From assembly GCF_001482385.1 (NCBI RefSeq), contig NZ_CP013611.1:1736001-1800000 (forward strand): 64,000 nucleotides of DNA. Direction: 5' to 3'. Below are positions 7,701 to 16,282 of this stretch, piece after piece. The notes beneath the pieces are model-generated. The model was not told the origin of the DNA and did no database searches. It saw only the letters and a program-made list of their open reading frames with translations. The DNA comes from Pseudoalteromonas rubra (GTDB lineage Bacteria > Pseudomonadota > Gammaproteobacteria > Enterobacterales > Alteromonadaceae). The position numbers were made by a program, and so were the translations under genes. Within the stretch, counting starts at the first letter, position 1. Every line of letters starts with the position of its first letter.

Positions 7701-7777
7701 TGGCGGACGCGGGAGGATTCGAACCTCCGACCGCCTGGTTCGTAGCCAGGTACTCTATCCAGCTGAGCTACGCGTCC
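7701..7777 (-). tRNA. tRNA-Arg (ACG), copy 4
   Basis: A 77-base cloverleaf with encoded CCA. Acceptor GGACGCG pairs with CGCGTCC, discriminator G; D arm starts GCTCAGC; anticodon stem CCTGG/CCAGG with loop CTACGAA, anticodon ACG (read as ICG after deamination); T arm GGAGG-TTCGAAT-CCTCC. Last functional gene of the operon. Confidence 0.98.
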
Positions 7778-7835
7778 GTTTTATCATGTTTAACACTTGA
7801 TATGTGCCTCTTTTTATTTAACCACTTAAGAGAAG

Positions 7836-7912
7836 TGGCGGACGCGGGAGGATTCGAACCTCCGACCGCCTGGTTCGTAGCCAGGTACTCTATCCAGCTG
7901 AGCTACGCGTCC
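7836..7912 (-). tRNA. tRNA-Arg (ACG), copy 3
   Basis: Identical to the other three tRNA-Arg copies. The spacers between copies are 58 bases and nearly identical, giving an exact 135-base period. Confidence 0.98.
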
Positions 7913-7970
7913 GTTTTATCATGTTTAACACTTGATATGTGCTTCTTTTTATTTAACCACTTAAGAAAAG

Positions 7971-8047
7971 TGGCGGACGCGGGAGGATTCGAACCTCCGA
8001 CCGCCTGGTTCGTAGCCAGGTACTCTATCCAGCTGAGCTACGCGTCC
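7971..8047 (-). tRNA. tRNA-Arg (ACG), copy 2
   Basis: Identical cloverleaf with anticodon ACG and encoded CCA; same flanking spacers as its neighbours. Confidence 0.98.
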
Positions 8048-8105
8048 GTTTTATCATGTTTAACACTTGATATGTGCTTCTTTTTATTTAACCACTTAAG
8101 AAAAG

Positions 8106-8182
8106 TGGCGGACGCGGGAGGATTCGAACCTCCGACCGCCTGGTTCGTAGCCAGGTACTCTATCCAGCTGAGCTACGCGTCC
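8106..8182 (-). tRNA. tRNA-Arg (ACG), copy 1
   Basis: First of the four tandem tRNA-Arg genes, 30 bases downstream of the tRNA-Ser gene on the same transcript. Same sequence as the later copies. Confidence 0.98.
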
Positions 8183-8212
8183 GTCTTATTACAAAGGCAC
8201 CATTTTAATAAA

Positions 8213-8305
8213 TGGCGGAGAAGGAGGGATTCGAACCCTCGATAGGGCTACAAACCCTATACTCCCTTAGCAGGGGAGCGCCTTCAGCCACTCGGCCACC
8301 TCTCC
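8213..8305 (-). tRNA. tRNA-Ser (GCT)
   Basis: A 93-base class II tRNA with encoded CCA. Acceptor GGAGAGG pairs with the 3' strand, anticodon stem CTCCC/GGGAG with loop CTGCTAA (anticodon GCT), a long variable arm (ATAGGG...CCCTAT), and T arm GAGGG-TTCGAAT-CCCTC. First gene of the operon; the order Ser-GCT then Arg-ACG copies parallels serV-argVYZQ in enterics. Confidence 0.97.
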
Positions 8306-8320
8306 GTCTTTGTGGGGCGT

Positions 8321-8348
8321 ATAATATAGAACCGTGAAAATATGTCAA
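8321..8348 (-). promoter_or_regulatory. Promoter of the tRNA operon
   Basis: On the minus strand TTGACA (8348-8343) and TATTAT (8326-8321) are separated by 16 bases, followed by a GC-rich discriminator (CGCCCC) typical of stringently controlled stable-RNA promoters. A-rich sequence upstream could act as an UP element. Confidence 0.8.
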
Positions 8349-8436
8349 ATACTTTTCTTGTAAAAAAGCACTGTATGGTGATAGATTGTTCAGCTTGGTC
8401 TATTTTAAGGCGCTTTGTCGATTATTTTGTCATAAA

Positions 8437-8613
8437 TTAGTCACTTTTAGGGCCTGACTGTATATTATAGTGGTCCAAAAGAGTTTGCTTACGCGTGCTT
8501 TCTTCAGCAATAAAGGCATCTACATAGCCTAAACGCTGAAATTCGCTGATACAGCTACGACAATAATTCATCCTGGCTTGTTCGTGCTGTGATTTTGATT
8601 TTTGTTGCGACAT
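8437..8613 (-). CDS. Small protein, 58 residues, CxxC motif
   Basis: A short open frame not accompanied by any known neighbour partner. The predicted 58-residue protein begins MSQQKSKSQHEQARM, then has NYCRSCISEF (a CxxC pair that could bind zinc or iron) and a charged helical C-terminus (EESTRKQTLLDHYN). It is cytoplasmic by appearance, with no signal peptide. An internal ATG (residue 15) is also possible; neither start has a strong ribosome site. Codon use and the conserved-looking CxxC block make it more than a chance frame, but I do not recognise the family. It lies between the tRNA operon promoter and the lysS terminator, in a region with no other gene. Confidence 0.5.
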   Translation of the reverse strand: MSQQKSKSQHEQARMNYCRSCISEFQRLGYVDAFIAEESTRKQTLLDHYNIQSGPKSD

Positions 8614-8814
8614 GGTCTGAGTTCATTTGCATCCTTTCATAACCAAAGCAGTATAGGCTAAAAAGTCTGATATGCCACTCGTACCCAACTAGCAACCATT
8701 TCCCAATAGCACTTCGGTACACCTTCTCTGTTTCTAACCCTTGTTCTTACTGAAGTTTTATAAATATATTGAGAGCTCAGCTGACGTTTAGCAGATATGT
8801 CTTACATAGATAAA

Positions 8815-8839
8815 AGAAAAGCGCCTTAGGCGCTTTTCT
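8815..8839. terminator. Bidirectional terminator after lysS
   Basis: Stem AGAAAAGCGCC/GGCGCTTTTCT with loop TTA. On the minus strand it is followed by TTTTATC, so it should end the prfB-lysS transcript. Confidence 0.88.
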
Positions 8840-8864
8840 CAATTGTACATTCAATGTAACCGGA

Positions 8865-10406
8865 CTAGTCAGCCTGAGGTCGCATATGCGGGAACAGGAT
8901 AACGTCTTTGATAGTCGGAGAGTCGGTAAATAACATCACCAGACGGTCGATACCAATCCCCTCACCAGCCGTTGGCGGTAAGCCATACTCCAGCGCGCGG
9001 ATGTAGTCATCATCAAAGTGCATTGCTTCGTCGTCACCAGCGTCTTTCTCTTCAACCTGACGTGCAAAACGCGCTGCCTGATCTTCTGCATCATTCAGCT
9101 CTGAGAAGCCGTTTGCCAGTTCACGTCCACCTACGAAGAATTCAAAACGATCAGTGATAAACGGATTTTCGTCATTACGACGTGCCAGCGGCGAAACTTC
9201 CCACGGGTATTCCGTGATGAAAGTCGGCTGGATCAGTTTGTGCTCAGCCGTTTCTTCAAAGATTTCACATAAAAATTTACCGGCACCCCATACACATTTT
9301 TCAGGGATCTTCACGTGTACTTTCTTCGCGTAGGCCACCAACTCTTCAAAGTGGTTTTCTGGATCTTTAAAGATGTGGGCAGAGGCTTCAGCGTCCGGAC
9401 CATATTTGATGATCGCATCAGCCATAGACAGGCGCTCAAACGCTTTACCAAAGTCGTACTCGATGGTTTCAAGAACTTCGCCTTCTGCGTTCTTAACGGT
9501 ATTAGTCACAATGGTCGTACCCAGTACGTCCTGTGCAACGGTACGCAGCATGTCTTCTGTCAGGTTCATCAGATCTTTGTAATCTGCGTATGCCTGATAG
9601 AATTCAATCATAGTGAATTCCGGGTTATGGCGAGTCGACAGGCCTTCGTTACGGAAGTTACGGTTGATCTCGAATACACGATCAAAGCCACCAACCACCA
9701 GGCGCTTCAGGTAAAGCTCAGGTGCGATACGCAGATACATGTCGATGTCCAGCGCATTGTGGTGCGTCACAAACGGACGTGCCGTTGCACCGCCAGGGAT
9801 CACTTGTAGCATTGGCGTTTCAACTTCCATAAAGTCACGCTCAGCCAGGAAGCGACGAATACCTTCAATCACTTTAGAGCGAATACGGAAGGTCTCACGC
9901 GTTTCCATGTTAGTGATCAGATCAACATAGCGCTGACGATACTTGGCTTCCTGATCCGTTAAGCCATGGAATTTCTCTGGTAGCGGACGCAGCGATTTAG
10001 TCAGTAGTTCATAGTGGACCATATCAACATATAAATCGCCTTTACCTGATTTGTGCAGCGGACCAGACACACCAATGATGTCGCCAATGTCGAGCTGACC
10101 ATATTTGGCTTTCAGCTCTTTTTGTACATCTTTAGACGCGTAAGCCTGGATACGACCTTTCATGTCTTGCAGAACCAAAAATGGTCCACGCTTAGCAAGG
10201 ATGCGGCCAGCCACAGAGACCTGATGATCTAACTCAACCAGCTCTTCTTTAGACTTATCACCAAACTTAGCCTGTAGATCAGCCGTATAGTCTTCACGGC
10301 GGAAGGTGTTCGGATGGCCATTGGCACTGCAATTATCACGAATTGCATCCAATTTAGCACGACGCTCAGCAATGAGTTTATTCTCGTCTTGGATTTGCTC
10401 TGTCAT
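8865..10406 (-). CDS. lysS: Lysine--tRNA ligase (class II)
   Basis: A 513-residue class II lysyl-tRNA synthetase, which charges tRNA-Lys in the cytoplasm. The N-terminal OB-fold anticodon-binding domain covers about residues 60-170 ([17 protein letters not shown]), and the catalytic core follows with motif 2 ([19 protein letters not shown], about 250-270) and motif 3 ([11 protein letters not shown], near 485). Length matches the bacterial enzyme of about 505 residues. AAGAG precedes the ATG. It lies 27 bases after prfB and is probably co-transcribed with it, as in most gammaproteobacteria, and ends at a strong terminator. No oddities seen. Confidence 0.98.
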   Translation of the reverse strand: MTEQIQDENKLIAERRAKLDAIRDNCSANGHPNTFRREDYTADLQAKFGDKSKEELVELDHQVSVAGRILAKRGPFLVLQDMKGRIQAYASKDVQKELKAKYGQLDIGDIIGVSGPLHKSGKGDLYVDMVHYELLTKSLRPLPEKFHGLTDQEAKYRQRYVDLITNMETRETFRIRSKVIEGIRRFLAERDFMEVETPMLQVIPGGATARPFVTHHNALDIDMYLRIAPELYLKRLVVGGFDRVFEINRNFRNEGLSTRHNPEFTMIEFYQAYADYKDLMNLTEDMLRTVAQDVLGTTIVTNTVKNAEGEVLETIEYDFGKAFERLSMADAIIKYGPDAEASAHIFKDPENHFEELVAYAKKVHVKIPEKCVWGAGKFLCEIFEETAEHKLIQPTFITEYPWEVSPLARRNDENPFITDRFEFFVGGRELANGFSELNDAEDQAARFARQVEEKDAGDDEAMHFDDDYIRALEYGLPPTAGEGIGIDRLVMLFTDSPTIKDVILFPHMRPQAD

Positions 10407-10433
10407 TTTTTAGCTCTTAGTTTAGCTTGTTGA

Positions 10434-11532
10434 TTATAGGCCTGATTTCAGGCTGGCTTCGATAAATTTGTCTAGATCACCGTCCAATACCGCCTGGGTA
10501 TTACGGTTCTCAACACCGGTGCGCAGGTCTTTAATACGCGAGTCGTCCAGTACGTAAGAACGGATCTGGCTGCCCCAACCGATGTCAGATTTGGCATCTT
10601 CCTGAGCCTGCTTTTCAGCATTTTGCTTTTGCAGCTCAAGTTCAAACAGTTTTGCTTTTAACTGTTTCATTGCCTGATCTTTGTTTTTGTGCTGTGAACG
10701 GTCGTTCTGACACTGCACCACAGTGTTCGTTGGCAAGTGCGTAATACGTACCGCAGACTCTGTCCGGTTAACGTGCTGACCACCCGCGCCCGAAGCACGA
10801 TATACGTCGATACGTAAATCTGCCGGGTTGATGTCAATCTCAATGTTGTCATCAATTTCCGGATACACGAATGCCGAGGCGAACGAGGTGTGACGACGAC
10901 CACCTGAGTCAAATGGACTCTTGCGGACCAGACGATGTACACCAGTTTCTGTGCGCAGCCAGCCATAAGCATACTCGCCGCTTACACGCAGCGTAGCCCC
11001 TTTGATACCTGCCACATCACCATCGGTTGCTTCAACGATTTCGGTTTTAAAGCCTTTCGCTTCTGCCCAGCGCAGATACATACGCAACAACATGTTGCAC
11101 CAGTCCTGAGCCTCTGTACCACCGGAACCGGCTTGCAGATCGAGATAGGCATCGTTGCTGTCTTGTGCGCCAGAGAACATACGGCGGAACTCCAGCTTTT
11201 CGAGCTGGGCATTCAGGCCTTGCACTTCTTGCTCAGCTTCCGCAAAGGTCTCTTCGTCTTCGGCTTCTACAGCCAGCTCAACCAGACCTTCTGCATCATC
11301 TGCACCGCTCACCAGGTTGTCTATGGTTTCAACGATAGTTTCCAGACTGGATTTTTCGCGACCCAATGCCTGTGCCTTCTCAGGCTCATTCCAGACTGCC
11401 GGATCTTCCAGTTCCGCATTAACTTCTTCTAACCGCTCTTGTTTCAGAGCATAGTCAAAGATACCCCCGAAGAAGCTCAGTACGCTCGCGAATTTCCTTG
11501 ATTTGATTAATCACAGGATTCACTTCAAACAT
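10434..11532 (-). CDS. prfB: Peptide chain release factor 2 (programmed +1 frameshift)
   Basis: Release factor 2, recognising UAA and UGA stop codons in the ribosome. The gene is split by the classic autoregulatory frameshift: ATG at 11532 begins [10 protein letters not shown], reaches CTT TGA C at 11460-11454 after 25 codons, and continues in the +1 frame to 10434, giving 365 residues, the same length as the E. coli protein. The anticodon-like SPF tripeptide (about residue 205) and the catalytic GGQ (about 250, in [10 protein letters not shown]) are intact. A G-rich stretch (GGGGG at 11468-11464) sits just before the shift site and can pair with 16S rRNA. An annotation made by simple frame finding would wrongly start at 11366. 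Followed closely by lysS. Confidence 0.97.
11454..11468 (-). promoter_or_regulatory. prfB +1 frameshift site
   Basis: Internal Shine-Dalgarno-like GGGGG, then TAT CTT TGA C. When RF2 is scarce, ribosomes pausing at the UGA slip +1 and complete RF2; this is established knowledge for prfB, and all elements are visible here. Confidence 0.95.
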
Positions 11533-11719
11533 TCACATTACTCCAATTTACGTGATGGTGACGCAACCAATGACCCACCTAAAGTGGCCACCGGACTGAA
11601 AATTTTGCGACCACTGTGTCTCAACACATTATACAAGCGGTCTAAACGGCCAATACTAACAAATAATGGGCTCAGATATCAGCCCTTGAAGAGAACATTT
11701 TATACCTTTCTCGCAAATG

Positions 11720-13444
11720 TTAGCAGGCACGGATCTCCCGAACTATCAACTGCAAGGTAAACTTACCTCTAAACTCATTGATATCCAGCTGATATGCTAA
11801 CTCTGCCATCTGTGCCGAGGTGTTTGGCCAGGCCCGAACATCTATGTTAAACGCAATGGCATCAACCAATTTACCACTGGGGTGTTTAAGCACCAGCTTG
11901 AGATGTTTCTCTCCGACAATGCGTTGTTGCACTAGCTCGAACACGCCGCTGAATACCGGCTCAGGAAAATGCTGACCCCAGGGCCCTGCCTGTTGCAGCA
12001 ACATGGCAAAATCCATGTTAAAGCACTCGGCGGGCAAGGCTCCATCGGTCAGCAACACAGATTGCTTGTGCTCTTCACTCAACGTCGCACTGACCAGAGT
12101 TTCAAAGGTCCGTTTAAAGTCTGCAAAGTCCGCTTCTTTAATGGTTAACCCTGCTGCCATAGCATGGCCACCAAATTTCACGATTAAGTCTGGATGGCAT
12201 GTATTTATCTGCTCCAGCAAATCACGCATATGCAAACCTTCAATCGAACGACAAGACCCTTTAATTTCATCATTGTCACCCTGAGCAAAAATAATTGCCG
12301 GGCGATGATATTTCTCTTTCAATCTGCCCGCCAGGATCCCAATTACCCCCTGGTGCCAGTCATCCTGATACAAACAGACCGCATCTGGAATACTCTGCTG
12401 TGCTGCAACCAAACGCTCAAGTACCGCCTGAGCTTCTTGCTGCATGCCCTGCTCTATTTCTCGTCGTTCCTGGTTCAGGCTATCCAGTTGCACGGCAATG
12501 CGCCGTGCCTGATGCTCTTCTTTAGACAATAAACAAGCAATACCGAGACTCATATCGTCCAGCCGACCTGCGGCATTCAACCTCGGCGCCAGTGCAAACC
12601 CAAAGTCACTGGCGTTAAGCCGGGCTGCAGTGCGATTTGCCACTTCAATCAAAGCACGGATCCCAGGCCGGGTTTGTCCTTTACGAATACGCGCCAGTCC
12701 TTGATGTACTAAAGTGCGGTTGTTGGCATCCAGGGCAACAACATCCGCGACCGTCCCCAATGCCACGATATCCAGCAAAGATGCCAGGTTAGGCTGAGTC
12801 AGACCCTGGCGCTCAAAATAGCCCGCGGAGCGCAAATGATGGCGAAATGCCACCAGCAAGTAAAACGCCACGCCAACACCCGCAATCGATTTAGAGGGAA
12901 ACTGACAGTCGTGGCGGTTGGGATTAACGATGGCATCGGCATTCGGCAGTTGCTCACCCTGCAAATGATGATCGGTGACCAGAACAGCAATACCAGCCTG
13001 CTTGACGATGTCTATCCCTGCCAGACAAGAGATACCATTATCAACGGTGATCACCAGTTGAGGGGCAAGCTGAACAATTTGCTCTGCCAGTGCCGGGCTT
13101 AAGCCATAGCCCAAACTAAAACGATCAGGAACCAGGTAATCGACTTGCTGCAGGCCAAACAGCCGTAGCCCCTCCATCAACACAGCGGTACTGGTTGCGC
13201 CATCGGCATCAAAGTCGCCCACAATGAGTATACTTTGCTGCTGGTGTAATGCTGTTTCTAGTAACGCACAGGCTTTATCCATATCCCGGAACAAACGAAA
13301 ATCCAGCAAAGTCGCTGCACTGTTATCAAGCTCCTCGGCCTCTTTTACACCCCTTGCGGCATAAATTTGTTTAATGACAGGATGAAGATGGGCGGGTAAA
13401 TGACTGTCATCGACACGTAATCTGGGTCGGATCTCTGTTTGCAT
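11720..13444 (-). CDS. recJ: Single-stranded-DNA-specific exonuclease RecJ
   Basis: A 574-residue 5'-3' single-strand DNA exonuclease of the DHH family, used in recombinational repair (RecF pathway) and mismatch repair. Metal-binding motifs are intact: VGDFDADGATSTAVL near residue 75, ITVDNGIS, and VLVTDHH. The DHHA1 domain (about 330-450, with IKGSCRSIEGLHMRDLL and KFGGHAMAAGL) and the C-terminal OB-like domain follow. The ATG at 13444 with GAGAG upstream is preferred to a GTG at 13486 inside the preceding terminator region. Size matches E. coli RecJ (577). It lies downstream of xerD and dsbC in the conserved order, but a terminator after dsbC suggests partly separate transcription. Confidence 0.97.
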   Translation of the reverse strand: MQTEIRPRLRVDDSHLPAHLHPVIKQIYAARGVKEAEELDNSAATLLDFRLFRDMDKACALLETALHQQQSILIVGDFDADGATSTAVLMEGLRLFGLQQVDYLVPDRFSLGYGLSPALAEQIVQLAPQLVITVDNGISCLAGIDIVKQAGIAVLVTDHHLQGEQLPNADAIVNPNRHDCQFPSKSIAGVGVAFYLLVAFRHHLRSAGYFERQGLTQPNLASLLDIVALGTVADVVALDANNRTLVHQGLARIRKGQTRPGIRALIEVANRTAARLNASDFGFALAPRLNAAGRLDDMSLGIACLLSKEEHQARRIAVQLDSLNQERREIEQGMQQEAQAVLERLVAAQQSIPDAVCLYQDDWHQGVIGILAGRLKEKYHRPAIIFAQGDNDEIKGSCRSIEGLHMRDLLEQINTCHPDLIVKFGGHAMAAGLTIKEADFADFKRTFETLVSATLSEEHKQSVLLTDGALPAECFNMDFAMLLQQAGPWGQHFPEPVFSGVFELVQQRIVGEKHLKLVLKHPSGKLVDAIAFNIDVRAWPNTSAQMAELAYQLDINEFRGKFTLQLIVREIRAC

Positions 13445-13492
13445 AACACTCTCTGAACTACCTGATGGCGTGAAGTAAACCTCCACAAAGCA

Positions 13493-13514
13493 AAAAAGGC
13501 CCGCAGGCCTTTTT
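13493..13514 (-). terminator. Terminator after dsbC
   Basis: Stem AAAAAGGCC/GGCCTTTTT with loop TGCG and six T on the minus strand, located between the dsbC stop and the recJ start. Its position implies attenuation or a separate recJ promoter in the 50 bases that follow. Confidence 0.8.
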
Positions 13515-13540
13515 AGAAACGCTGAGAGTATACCTCAGAT

Positions 13541-14272
13541 TTAAGATTTTTTGCTCGCCTGGTCTAACATTTTTGCCAATGCGTCTGCTGGCTGATAGCC
13601 CGGGATCATACTGCCGTCTTCCAGCACAATGGCCGGAGTACCAGAAATGCCAAAACTCTGGCCTAGCTGGTAGTGCTCAGCAACCGGAGCCTGACAATTT
13701 TTCACGTCCGGTACTTCATTACCTGCCTTCGCTTCAGTCATGGCTGATGCGGCATCGTCCGCACACCACACATTCATCAGGCTCTTATAACCATTGCCAC
13801 TCAGACCACCGCGAGGGAACGCAAGATACTTAACGGTAATGCCCGCCGCCAGGTAATCATCCAGCTCACGGTGAAGCTTACGGCAGTAGCCACAGGTAAT
13901 GTCAGTAAAGACCGTGATTTGGTGTTTCTCATTTTCCGCCTTGTACACGATCATCGAATCCTGGTACTCAGCGACACCACTTTTACGTACACCACTGAGT
14001 GCATCTTCAGTGATGTTACGACGGTTCGTCACATCAATCATAGTTCCCTGAACCAGATACTGACCGTTAGGGCTTGCATAGAATACCCCTTTGTCTGTGA
14101 TCACAGTCTTAAGGCCAGAGATGGGGCTGTCTGACACACTTTTGACTGATAAGCCCAGATCCGCAAACTGAGATGCGATGGGGCTAACCGCCATTGGTGA
14201 AACTTCTTCTGTTGTCTCGGCAAAGGCACCGACACTAAAAGCGAGCGACGCTGCTAAAAGTAACTTTTTCAT
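13541..14272 (-). CDS. dsbC: Thiol:disulfide interchange protein DsbC
   Basis: A 243-residue periplasmic disulfide isomerase that reshuffles wrongly paired cysteines in secreted proteins. A signal peptide (MKKLLLAASLAFSVGAFA) is followed by the N-terminal dimerisation domain (about residues 25-85) and a thioredoxin-fold catalytic domain with the CGYC active site near residue 127 and the cis-proline GTPAIV near 210. A second cysteine pair (NVWCADD and VKNCQAP) matches the structural disulfide of the family. It is located between xerD and recJ, as in enterics. Its electrons would come from DsbD, not encoded in this window. Confidence 0.97.
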   Translation of the reverse strand: MKKLLLAASLAFSVGAFAETTEEVSPMAVSPIASQFADLGLSVKSVSDSPISGLKTVITDKGVFYASPNGQYLVQGTMIDVTNRRNITEDALSGVRKSGVAEYQDSMIVYKAENEKHQITVFTDITCGYCRKLHRELDDYLAAGITVKYLAFPRGGLSGNGYKSLMNVWCADDAASAMTEAKAGNEVPDVKNCQAPVAEHYQLGQSFGISGTPAIVLEDGSMIPGYQPADALAKMLDQASKKS

Positions 14273-14333
14273 GTTTTTCTCGTAAAATTGCTCTTGTTAA
14301 TCACTAGGACCGGATTACTGCAAATAAATTCCA

Positions 14334-15260
14334 TCACGACCTAGGATGATGTTGCTGATGAAGCGATTTGAGTCGCTCACTGGCAACATGCGTATAAATC
14401 TGGGTTGTCGACAAATCGCTATGGCCTAACATCATTTGTACAACGCGAAGATCCGCCCCATGATTTAGCAAATGTGTTGCAAACGCATGACGCAGCGTGT
14501 GTGGCGATAACGGTGACTTAACGTCTGCCAACATAGCATAGTGTTTGATACGATGCCAAAAAGTTTGCCGGGTCATGCCGATACCGCGCTTTGAGACAAA
14601 GACAAAATCATTCGCATGCTTCACCATTTGAGCGCGTCCAACCTTTAAAAATTGTTCGACCCAATGCAATGCTTCCTCGCCCATCGGGACCAGTCTTTCT
14701 TTGCCACCTTTACCACGAACCAGTAAAACGGCCTGACGTAGATTAATTTGTTCCATCCGCAGCCCCACCAGTTCGGTAACCCGCAATCCCGTTGCGTACA
14801 ACAATTCCAGCATAGCTTTGTCTCTGAGACCCATAGGCTCTGCCACATCTGGCGCATTGAGCAGAGCCTCAACTTCCTGCTCGCTGAGGGTTTTAGGCAA
14901 CAACTGTGATAACTTGGGCTGCGCGATATGTGTCAGAGGACTGGCAGGGAGCACCTGTTTGCTCACCCAATAGGCGTAAAAGCGCTTAAGGGCACTCATT
15001 GCCCGCGCGGTACTGCGCGGTTTCAACCCCTGGTCGACCCGATAGGCCAGATAGGCCTCCACATCTGCGCTATTGATGGCCAGCAATGGTTTATCATTCA
15101 GATTGGCCACGACATATCGGACAAACTTATCCAGGTCAGCCCGATAGGCAGCCAGGGTGTTGTCACTGAGTCCTTGCTCAAGAAAGAGCGCATCCAGGAA
15201 AGATTCAATCAGCTCACTGTTACTGTGCGTGGCTGGGTCAGATAATTCTATATCGGTCAC
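14334..15260 (-). CDS. xerD: Site-specific tyrosine recombinase XerD
   Basis: A 308-residue tyrosine recombinase that, with XerC, resolves chromosome dimers at dif under FtsK control. The N-terminal core-binding domain (SAM-like, about residues 15-100) precedes the catalytic domain with the expected residues: Arg in ATGLRVTEL, Lys in GKGGKERLVP, HTLRHAFATH, LGHSDLSTTQ and the nucleophile Tyr in QIYTH. The start is a GTG at 15260 with a weak AGGCGG upstream; the extra dozen N-terminal residues may or may not be translated. It is divergent from fldB and heads the xerD-dsbC-recJ series. Its chromosomal context marks it as housekeeping XerD, not a mobile integrase. Confidence 0.97.
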   Translation of the reverse strand: MTDIELSDPATHSNSELIESFLDALFLEQGLSDNTLAAYRADLDKFVRYVVANLNDKPLLAINSADVEAYLAYRVDQGLKPRSTARAMSALKRFYAYWVSKQVLPASPLTHIAQPKLSQLLPKTLSEQEVEALLNAPDVAEPMGLRDKAMLELLYATGLRVTELVGLRMEQINLRQAVLLVRGKGGKERLVPMGEEALHWVEQFLKVGRAQMVKHANDFVFVSKRGIGMTRQTFWHRIKHYAMLADVKSPLSPHTLRHAFATHLLNHGADLRVVQMMLGHSDLSTTQIYTHVASERLKSLHQQHHPRS

Positions 15261-15338
15261 GGGCCGCCTGTATCAATTCGTTACACCATAAGGTAGACTT
15301 CGCGCCATATAATAACAGCCAATTGAGCGAAGACTACT

Positions 15339-15860
15339 ATGCAGATCGGGTTATTTTACGGTTCAACTACCTGCTACACAGAAATGGCAGCAGAAAAGAT
15401 GCAGGAGATCATGGGTAAAGACATCCTGTCGCTCCACAATATCAAAGACGAGCCTTTGAAAAATGCAGAGCAGTTCGACTTTGTGATCTTCGGTATCTCA
15501 ACCTGGGACTTTGGCGAGTTACAAGAAGACTGGGAGTCACACTGGGACGACATCGATCAGGTCAACCTCGCCGGGAAAACCATCGCATTATTTGGTATGG
15601 GTGATCAACAGGGCTATGGACAATGGTTCCAAGACGCACTGGGTATGTTGCACGATAAAATTGCGCCACAGGGTGTCAACTTTCTGGGGTACTGGCCAAA
15701 TAGCAGCGACTATGAGTTTGAAGCATCCAAAGCACTAACTGAAGACAAAAGCCAGTTTGTGGGCCTGGCGCTGGACGAGGACAGCCAGTACGAAAAAAGC
15801 GATGAACGAATTGCCACCTGGATTGAACAAATCATGACACAATACAGCGAGTCATTGTAA
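15339..15860 (+). CDS. fldB: Flavodoxin FldB
   Basis: A 173-residue long-chain flavodoxin, a small FMN-binding electron carrier in the cytoplasm. The phosphate-binding loop [11 protein letters not shown] lies at residues 8-18 and aromatic FMN-stacking regions follow ([12 protein letters not shown] and [13 protein letters not shown]). Placement next to xerD is the classic fldB position, which separates it from fldA. It is divergent from xerD across about 78 bases that must contain both promoters. No iron- or redox-responsive site was identified with confidence. Confidence 0.95.
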   Translation: MQIGLFYGSTTCYTEMAAEKMQEIMGKDILSLHNIKDEPLKNAEQFDFVIFGISTWDFGELQEDWESHWDDIDQVNLAGKTIALFGMGDQQGYGQWFQDALGMLHDKIAPQGVNFLGYWPNSSDYEFEASKALTEDKSQFVGLALDEDSQYEKSDERIATWIEQIMTQYSESL

Positions 15861-15874
15861 TTTATCCCCTCTCA

Positions 15875-15902
15875 GATCTGCCATATTCCTGCCTGGCAGA
15901 TC
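15875..15902 (+). terminator. Nine-base-pair hairpin after fldB
   Basis: GATCTGCCA at 15875-15883 pairs perfectly with TGGCAGATC at 15894-15902. It lies 14 bases after the fldB stop. What follows is A-rich, not T-rich, so it may be an RNA-stabilising 3' hairpin more than a classic terminator. Confidence 0.5.
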
Positions 15903-15914
15903 AAAAACACATTA

Positions 15915-15943
15915 TTTACATTCATTAACAAACCGTATATACA
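15915..15943 (+). promoter_or_regulatory. Possible promoter of the small peptide gene
   Basis: TTTACA and TATACA separated by 17 bases, roughly 100 bases before the peptide ATG. The match is fair and it would leave a long leader; it is proposed mainly because the peptide gene has its own terminator. Confidence 0.35.
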
Positions 15944-16045
15944 AATAGCGCTTTATAGTTCAGTATGGATTTTGTACAGCCTTTGCACCTTAACTGTAAT
16001 CGCCCTGGCTGTCATTCATCAACTCAATCATAAAAAGGACTAATC

Positions 16046-16219
16046 ATGAAGCTTAACCTAAACAAAAAGAACTATAAGAACTTGTCTCAGCAACCGCAAT
16101 CAATCAACAACAAAATGACGCCTCGCATTGGTGGTGGTCAGGGTGCATGTTCAGGCGGCGCAGCCTGCCATATGGACAAACAAATCAACGGTGGTGGCTC
16201 TGTCTGTATCACTTGGTAA
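16046..16219 (+). CDS. RiPP-like precursor peptide, 57 residues, GG leader
   Basis: A short gene with a good ribosome site (AAGGA before the ATG). The peptide starts MKLNLNKKNYKNLS, a lysine/asparagine-rich amphipathic leader, reaches TPRIGGG near residue 31 and continues with a glycine- and cysteine-rich tail (GACSGGAACHM, then INGGGSVCITW) holding three cysteines. I recall similar leaders in short Pseudoalteromonas peptides annotated as class I lanthipeptide-like natural-product precursors; that is memory, not a search. No modifying enzyme, C39 peptidase or dedicated exporter is adjacent. The gene is transcribed alone, between a hairpin after fldB and a strong terminator at 16232-16256. A function cannot be assigned; a peptide cleaved after the GG and secreted or modified elsewhere is the working idea. 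Confidence 0.75.
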   Translation: MKLNLNKKNYKNLSQQPQSINNKMTPRIGGGQGACSGGAACHMDKQINGGGSVCITW

Positions 16220-16231
16220 AACAGGCAGGAT

Positions 16232-16256
16232 AACGGGACTGTAAACGTCCCGTTTT
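16232..16256 (+). terminator. Rho-independent terminator of the peptide gene
   Basis: AACGGGAC pairs with GTCCCGTT across a seven-base loop and runs into TTTT, 12 bases after the peptide stop codon. This supports a real, separately transcribed small gene. Confidence 0.88.
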
Positions 16257-16282
16257 ATGTTGTACTCAGTGTCCAATCCTAC

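Noticed and set aside
7131..8182. A CRISPR-like array suggested by regular 135- and 151-base spacing
   Set aside because: The repeats are tRNA genes and remnants with constant, not variable, spacers; no cas genes are present.
7700..8245. A 181-residue plus-strand frame with repeated peptide blocks (GGFEPPTAWFVARYSIQLSY)
   Set aside because: It is the antisense of the four tRNA-Arg genes and the tRNA-Ser; this peptide is a well-known artefact of tRNA-Arg arrays.
14334..15260. XerD as a mobile-element integrase
   Set aside because: Catalytic and contextual features (fldB-xerD-dsbC-recJ) are those of the housekeeping recombinase; no attachment repeats or cargo boundaries were seen.
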